The notes under the pieces: generated by a model | Told to the model about the DNA's origin: nothing | What the model saw: the letters and a program-made list of their open reading frames with translations, nothing else | The model's database searches: none | Program-made: the position numbers and the translations under genes | DNA from: Dehalococcoidia bacterium | Lineage (GTDB): Bacteria; Chloroflexota; Dehalococcoidia; UBA2979 | Length of the DNA stretch: 64,000 bases | Direction of reading: 5' to 3' | Assembly (NCBI GenBank): GCA_009692685.1 | Contig: SHYS01000002.1 | Span: 124,001-188,000 of the forward strand | Shown: positions 59,928 to 64,000 of the stretch, piece by piece | How the letters are laid out: each line of letters opens with the position of its first letter | How positions within the stretch are numbered: position 1 is the first letter of the stretch

Positions 59928-60866
59928 CTAGGCCATCACGGGGCGCGGGGTGTCCAGCGCCAGCGTGCGCGGCATGAGGTCGTCCATCTCCTCCATCGTG
60001 AAGCGGCGGCCGTAGGACACGATCTGCCGGTCGATGGCCGGATTGGAATAGAGGTAGATGTCCCCGCCGCGGACGCCGAAGACCTGCCCGTTGAGGTTGC
60101 CCGCGGCCTCGCTCAGCAGGAACACCGCCAGGGGCGCGACGCTGTCGGCGTCATCTGCGTGTCCGGTATCCTCCCACTGGGTCGTGGGATTCGGGCGACC
60201 GATGCGCGCGACCGTCAGCGCATTGATCACGCCCGCAGGCGGACGCAGGTCCTCCGAGAACCCGCCCGCCATTCTCGTGCGCGCAAGCGGCGAGATGGCG
60301 TTCGCGGTGATGCCGTAGCGGCCCAGGTCGCGCGCGAGCGTCCTGTTGAAGCCAATCGCACCTTCGCCGGCGGCGGCGTAGTTCGAGGCGCCCACCGCGC
60401 CGAGGCCGGCGTCGTTCACCATGCTGACGATGCGCCCGTAGCGCTGCTGCCGCATCGCGATCCCCGCAAACTTCGAGGGGATGAACTGCGACTTCACGTT
60501 GCCGCGGATGACCGTGTCCCAGTCTTCCTCGGTCATCTCCCAGATCGGGGTGTCACGTCGGATGCCGGCGCAGTTGGCGAGGCCATCGACGTGCCCGTAC
60601 GCCTCGAGCGCGGCCTTGATGGCGCCCTCACCGCCCTCGAGGGTGCTCACGTCCCCGTAGTTCGCGATGGCGTTCCCGCCCGCGGCCTTGATGGCCTCGA
60701 CCGTGGCGTCCGCGATCGCGTGGTTCGACCCCGTGCCATCGGGCTCGCAGCCGTTGTCGGCTACCACCACGGAGGCGCCCTCCGCGGCCGCCAGCAGCGC
60801 GACCGCTCGTCCGATGCCGCGTCCGCCGCCGGTGACGACGACGACACGACCGTCGAGTGCTCCCAT
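59928..60866 (-). CDS. SDR-fold protein lacking the catalytic Ser and Lys
   Basis: 312 residues from ATG 60866 (the open frame further upstream is not conserved). Keeps the cofactor motif TGGGRGIGRAVALLA, VVVADNGCEPDGTG and NCAG, but the Ser position is VNDAG and the Y-x-x-x-K is YAAAG: the Lys that is essential for catalysis is Gly. The rest, including the C-terminal RFTMEEMDDLMPRTL, shows it was once a sister of copy C. Probably a structural or regulatory partner for the active dehydrogenase at 58936. Confidence 0.85.
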   Translation of the reverse strand: MGALDGRVVVVTGGGRGIGRAVALLAAAEGASVVVADNGCEPDGTGSNHAIADATVEAIKAAGGNAIANYGDVSTLEGGEGAIKAALEAYGHVDGLANCAGIRRDTPIWEMTEEDWDTVIRGNVKSQFIPSKFAGIAMRQQRYGRIVSMVNDAGLGAVGASNYAAAGEGAIGFNRTLARDLGRYGITANAISPLARTRMAGGFSEDLRPPAGVINALTVARIGRPNPTTQWEDTGHADDADSVAPLAVFLLSEAAGNLNGQVFGVRGGDIYLYSNPAIDRQIVSYGRRFTMEEMDDLMPRTLALDTPRPVMA

Positions 60867-61007
60867 CCCTACCCCCTTCGTCCAGAGCCATTTGACACGC
60901 AGAACACACGAGGAGTCCCGGCTTCGCGTAGCGCCCTCAATCGGGGCGTCAGGCGAAGATCGGCGGGATTCTACACCTCCACGAGGGAGGTTGAGCATCC
61001 TCAGACC

Positions 61008-61850
61008 TCAGCGCGCGGCGAGTTCCGCGCGCAGTCCGTCCATGTAGGCTGTGTCGTGGAAGCGCGGGTTGCGCTTCTCCCCGAAGGCGCGCACCGCCTC
61101 GCGGGCCTCTGCTGCCTGCAGTGCTGCCGAGAAGTTGGTGGCCGAGCGCCGCGCGACGCCCTCGAAGTCGGCTCCTTCGCGGAGGTCGGTCCAGACCATC
61201 TCCTTGATCTTGCGGAGCGTGACCTCGGGGTTCTTCGCGATCTCCTCGCCGAGCGCGATCGCCTGCGGCAGCAGTTCGTCAGGTTCCACCACTCGATGTA
61301 CGAGGCCCAGCTCGAGGGCTTCGTCGGCCTTGTAGATGCGCCCCGTGAGCATCATCTCCTTGGCGCGGTGCAGGCCCACGATCTTGGGGAGGAGCCACGT
61401 GCTGTTGATCTCGGGTGTCAGGCCAAGGGCAGCGAAGCGCGCCGAGAAGCGCGCTTCGGTCGAGGCCATCAGGAAGTCGAAGTTCAGCGGGCCTGTGAAA
61501 CCCATGCCGATGGCAAAGCCGTTGATCGCGCCAATGATCGGCTTGCACGACGCGATGTAGTGCGGGTCGAACGCCCCTCGACGCGGTGGCTGGGTGTCCG
61601 CGGTCGGGTCCGGGCCGCCCGCTTCCTGCCGCCGCGCGAAGCCGCCCATGTCGGCGCCGGCGCTGTAGGCGCGGCCGGTGCCGGTGCTGACGATCACGCC
61701 GACCTCGGGGTCGTTGTCGGCTGCCTCAAGGGCGTCGACCCACTCACGGGTCATCGTCGGGCTGAACGAGTTCATCGCTTCGGGCCGGTTGAAGCGGATT
61801 ACCTCGACGCGTCCATGACGCTCAACTGCGATCGTTTCGTACTCTGGCAT
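61008..61850 (-). CDS. Enoyl-CoA hydratase/isomerase
   Basis: 280 residues. Crotonase fold: VIRFNRPEAMNSFSPTMTRE, GRAYSAGADMGGFARR (oxyanion loop 1), PIIGAINGFAIGMGF (oxyanion loop 2) and LGLTPEINSTWLLPKIVG with one catalytic Glu in P-E. The second Glu position of hydratases (in the ASTEARFSARF stretch before it) is not clear, so it could be an isomerase or hydrolase. C-terminal trimerisation helix ends at the usual length. Part of the minus-strand fatty-acid-like cluster with the SDR pair. Confidence 0.87.
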   Translation of the reverse strand: MPEYETIAVERHGRVEVIRFNRPEAMNSFSPTMTREWVDALEAADNDPEVGVIVSTGTGRAYSAGADMGGFARRQEAGGPDPTADTQPPRRGAFDPHYIASCKPIIGAINGFAIGMGFTGPLNFDFLMASTEARFSARFAALGLTPEINSTWLLPKIVGLHRAKEMMLTGRIYKADEALELGLVHRVVEPDELLPQAIALGEEIAKNPEVTLRKIKEMVWTDLREGADFEGVARRSATNFSAALQAAEAREAVRAFGEKRNPRFHDTAYMDGLRAELAAR

Positions 61851-61957
61851 GAGAACCTCCGCTGCTGCCTCGACGTGCGGTGAGGACCGGTATGTCGAGG
61901 TGCCGCGAGTATAGTTCGCTATTACAAGCGCGGGGCACCGAATGCCGAGGTGGGCGG

Positions 61958-62602
61958 CTAACCGAGTCGCAACACTTGCTCGAGCCAGCGCGAGAGGTCG
62001 GCGGCGCTCTCCTGACCGATGGCATGGCCCATCGCGTATTCGCGGTACTCGGGCGTGACGCCGAGGCCCTTGAGTTGCTCAAGCGTCTCGCGTGCGCGGT
62101 CGACGCCGATCATCGGATCCTCAAGGCCGTGCTGGACCAGTATCGGCAGCTCGCCGATCCCTTCGACGCCGCGTAGCGCTTCCGCCTGGTCGGCGGCGAG
62201 CGCTGTGCTCAACGCCGCGAGTCCGACGAAGCGCTTCGGATCACCGAGGGCGATCCGGTAGCCGAGCGAGCCGCCCTGGGAGAACCCGAGCAGCACGACG
62301 CGCGCGGGGTCCACCGGGTAACGCGCGTACGCCTCGTCGATGAAGGCACGGACAACATCGATGGTGCGGCCGGGCTCATCGACGGCACGCTGGCCGGAGT
62401 GGTCTCTCCTGAACCAGGTGTAGCCGTAGTAGCCGGGTTCGACGGCGAACTCGGCCTGGGGGCAGATCCAGAGCGCTCGACCGCCCGCGAGATGCGGCGC
62501 CAAGCCGATGAGGTCCTGACCGTGCGCGTTGTGGCCGTGCAGTGCGATGACGGTGGGAAGCGGCTCGGTGCCGCCGGGGTGTGCAATGACGTGCGTCAAC
62601 AT
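61958..62602 (-). CDS. Carboxylesterase/phospholipase-type alpha/beta hydrolase (Abhydrolase_2)
   Basis: 214 residues. VIALHGHNAHGQDLIGLAPH (oxyanion), LLGFSQGGSLGYRI (nucleophile Ser in GFSQGG), ILVQHGLEDPMIGVDRARE (Asp) and a C-terminal His in MGHAIGQES. A short esterase of the acyl-protein-thioesterase/carboxylesterase type. It follows the enoyl-CoA hydratase gene region in the same direction (upstream, 107 nt away). Substrate likely a medium-chain ester. Confidence 0.85.
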   Translation of the reverse strand: MLTHVIAHPGGTEPLPTVIALHGHNAHGQDLIGLAPHLAGGRALWICPQAEFAVEPGYYGYTWFRRDHSGQRAVDEPGRTIDVVRAFIDEAYARYPVDPARVVLLGFSQGGSLGYRIALGDPKRFVGLAALSTALAADQAEALRGVEGIGELPILVQHGLEDPMIGVDRARETLEQLKGLGVTPEYREYAMGHAIGQESAADLSRWLEQVLRLG

Positions 62603-62639
62603 GCGCGGGAGCGTAGCAGACGGCGTCGAGGCAGCCTCG

Positions 62640-63983
62640 TTAGTCCATGCGGCGGACGGACGTCCACAGGACCGCGAACAACGCGAAGGCGACCAGCGCC
62701 GTCACCATGAATATCCCGATGCCGAACTGCGCTCCGTACGCCGCGATGGCGAACGCCATTGGGAAGGAGCCAAGCGGCTGCACCGCATGACTGAGCTGGA
62801 AGACTGCCATCACGCGACCGCGGAGCTGGCTCGGGATGTGTTGCTGGATAAGGGTCTGGTTGATCGCCATCGCCACACCGTGTGGGATCCCCGCCGTGGC
62901 GAGGATCAACAGCGACAGGTAGAAGTTTGAAGACGCTGAGAATCCGGCCAGCAGCGCCGTGTAGAGGATGAAGCAGCCAATCATCAGCCGGCCGCGGTTT
63001 CGGGCCGAACCTACGTACGCTAGGAAGAACAACCCAATCAACGACCCCCAGCCCATCATCGAGGAGAGCCATCCGAAGCCCGCGGTACCTCGATGAAGCA
63101 CTTCTTCCGACACCACTTTGAGGAATGGGATGTACGGGTAGACGAGCAGCGAAGGGATCGTCGAGATGAGGATGAGCCCGAGGATGCGCTTGTCGCTCCA
63201 CGAGTACTTGAAGCCCTCTGCGATCTGCCGCAGCGTCGACTCCCCGGCCCCCTTCACCAGCATGACCTGGCGAGTGTTCGAGCTGATCAACATAGTCACG
63301 AGCAGTGCCGTGATCTGCAGCACGGTGAGTGCCACGAGCCCTGAGCCTACGCCCCAGAGCCCCATCATCATCCCGAATGCCGATGGCCCGGTGACTCGCG
63401 AGATGTTCTGGACCATCGAGTTCATCGCGATCGCGTTGGGCAGCGTCTCGTCGGTCGTCACGTCGTAAACGAGGGCCTGGCGCGCCGGCTGGTTGATCGA
63501 CTGCGCGAGACCACCACCGAAGGCGATGGCATACACGTGCCACGGGGCCGCCCGGTCTGTCAGCACTAGTACGGCGAGTGCAGCCGCCAGCACTCCATCG
63601 AGCGCGGTGGACCAGATGATGACGGTCTTGCGGGCGTAGCGCTCGGCGAGGTACCCCCCGTAGGGGGCAATCAGCGCCCCGACCGCGCCTCGGAACGCGG
63701 CGATGGTGCCGAGCTGCACTGCGGAGCCCGTCATGTCGAAGATGAGCGCGAAGAGTGCGATCTGTTTCGCCCACTGCGCGAAGCCTGCGGCGAGGGTCGA
63801 AAGCGTCAGGTAGCGGAAGTCGCGCAGCTTGAAGGAGACGAATACTGCAGCGAGTGAGCCTTTTTTGCCCTCTGGCGCGGATCGCGGCTGCGGTGGTGCA
63901 AACGGGGCGGCTGGCGCCGGGAGCGCTATCGCAGCCGCGTCACCAGCTACGAGGGCCGCTGGGCCACCAGCAAGGTTCCACAC
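62640..63983 (-). CDS. MFS transporter, MFS_3 type (start may lie outside the window)
   Basis: 447 residues from GTG 63983; the frame remains open to the window edge, so the true start may lie beyond it. Twelve hydrophobic segments beginning LSTLAAGFAQWAKQIALFAL; motif A GGYLAERYARKTV after helix 2; LTDRAAPWHVYAIAFGGGLA and QPARQALVYDVTTDETLPNA as in MFS_3 exporters. The N-terminal 45 residues are Ala/Pro-rich and likely cytoplasmic or an over-long call. Substrate unknown. Confidence 0.8.
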   Translation of the reverse strand: MWNLAGGPAALVAGDAAAIALPAPAAPFAPPQPRSAPEGKKGSLAAVFVSFKLRDFRYLTLSTLAAGFAQWAKQIALFALIFDMTGSAVQLGTIAAFRGAVGALIAPYGGYLAERYARKTVIIWSTALDGVLAAALAVLVLTDRAAPWHVYAIAFGGGLAQSINQPARQALVYDVTTDETLPNAIAMNSMVQNISRVTGPSAFGMMMGLWGVGSGLVALTVLQITALLVTMLISSNTRQVMLVKGAGESTLRQIAEGFKYSWSDKRILGLILISTIPSLLVYPYIPFLKVVSEEVLHRGTAGFGWLSSMMGWGSLIGLFFLAYVGSARNRGRLMIGCFILYTALLAGFSASSNFYLSLLILATAGIPHGVAMAINQTLIQQHIPSQLRGRVMAVFQLSHAVQPLGSFPMAFAIAAYGAQFGIGIFMVTALVAFALFAVLWTSVRRMD

Positions 63984-64000
63984 CCTCCGTGCCCCACGCT

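Noticed and set aside
1..64000. CRISPR array, phage or transposon insertion
   Set aside because: No regularly spaced repeats, integrase, transposase or phage structural gene was seen; repeats present are short dyads with irregular spacing.

Overview
This is a GC-rich bacterial chromosomal segment: almost every real gene has G or C at third codon positions, GTG and TTG starts are common, and most genes sit in short operons with 4-nt start/stop overlaps. There is no rRNA, tRNA, CRISPR array, transposase or phage gene that I can support. The mix of genes (several CaiB/BaiF CoA-transferases, short-chain dehydrogenases of the multifunctional-enzyme type, thiolase/DUF35 pairs, many MFS carriers, class F-like sortases, two ClpS paralogues) fits a free-living heterotroph, perhaps Chloroflexota or a related GC-rich phylum. 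I cannot fix the taxon from sequence alone.

Layout. 1-2.5 kb (minus): a thiolase cut by the window edge with its DUF35 partner, then an operon of an HxlR regulator and two hotdog thioesterases, divergent from a YceI protein. 3-14.7 kb (mostly plus): VOC protein, NIPSNAP-like protein, inositol-phosphatase-family enzyme, sugar nucleotidyltransferase, ClpS, MFS carrier, ArgC, DUF1684 protein, sortase, HIT, HAD and a rhodanese. 14.8-18.8 kb (minus): MFS, two tandem SDRs, TfoX-like protein. 18.9-22.3 kb (plus): a four-gene operon with two CoA-transferases. 22.3-25.3 kb (minus): HSL-type esterase, SDR, Ogt. 25.5-34.2 kb: HpcH aldolase plus Ldh2 dehydrogenase, a D12 adenine methylase, amtB, a heavily broken glnD, NUDIX, and a crotonyl-CoA carboxylase/reductase. 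34.4-39.6 kb (plus): lamin-tail protein, DehI-like protein, SCO1664-like protein, second sortase, two frameshifted response regulators. 39.6-42 kb: FAD oxidoreductase, second ClpS, phosphoesterase. 42.1-50.6 kb (plus): thiolase, DUF35, CoA ligase, YkgJ-like protein, two MaoC proteins, a broken methyltransferase and an 811-residue double CoA-transferase. 50.6-64 kb: broken HEPN-like gene, LuxR-type membrane regulator, P450, hydrolases, M20 peptidase, three MFS carriers, two SDRs and an enoyl-CoA hydratase.

How the genes fit together. The 42-47 kb block (thiolase, DUF35, acyl-CoA ligase, two MaoC hydratases) looks like an acyl-CoA chain-shortening module. It resembles the Ltp2/ChsH1/ChsH2 retro-aldol system of steroid side-chain catabolism. 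The CoA-transferases, SDRs, enoyl-CoA hydratase and P450 elsewhere would feed or process such acyl-CoAs.

Most notable. (1) A two-domain rhodanese has an in-frame TGA exactly at its catalytic cysteine, followed by a stem-loop that fits the bacterial SECIS pattern: a candidate selenoprotein. (2) The window holds several genes with small lesions (glnD, two response regulators, a methyltransferase, a HEPN-like gene, a MaoC and a VOC gene). At least two of these lesions are exactly what is needed to turn an imperfect inverted repeat into a perfect one. Together with unusually long perfect palindromes inside coding regions, this suggests template-switch (quasipalindrome-correction) mutagenesis, or an assembly/sequencing artefact that mimics it.
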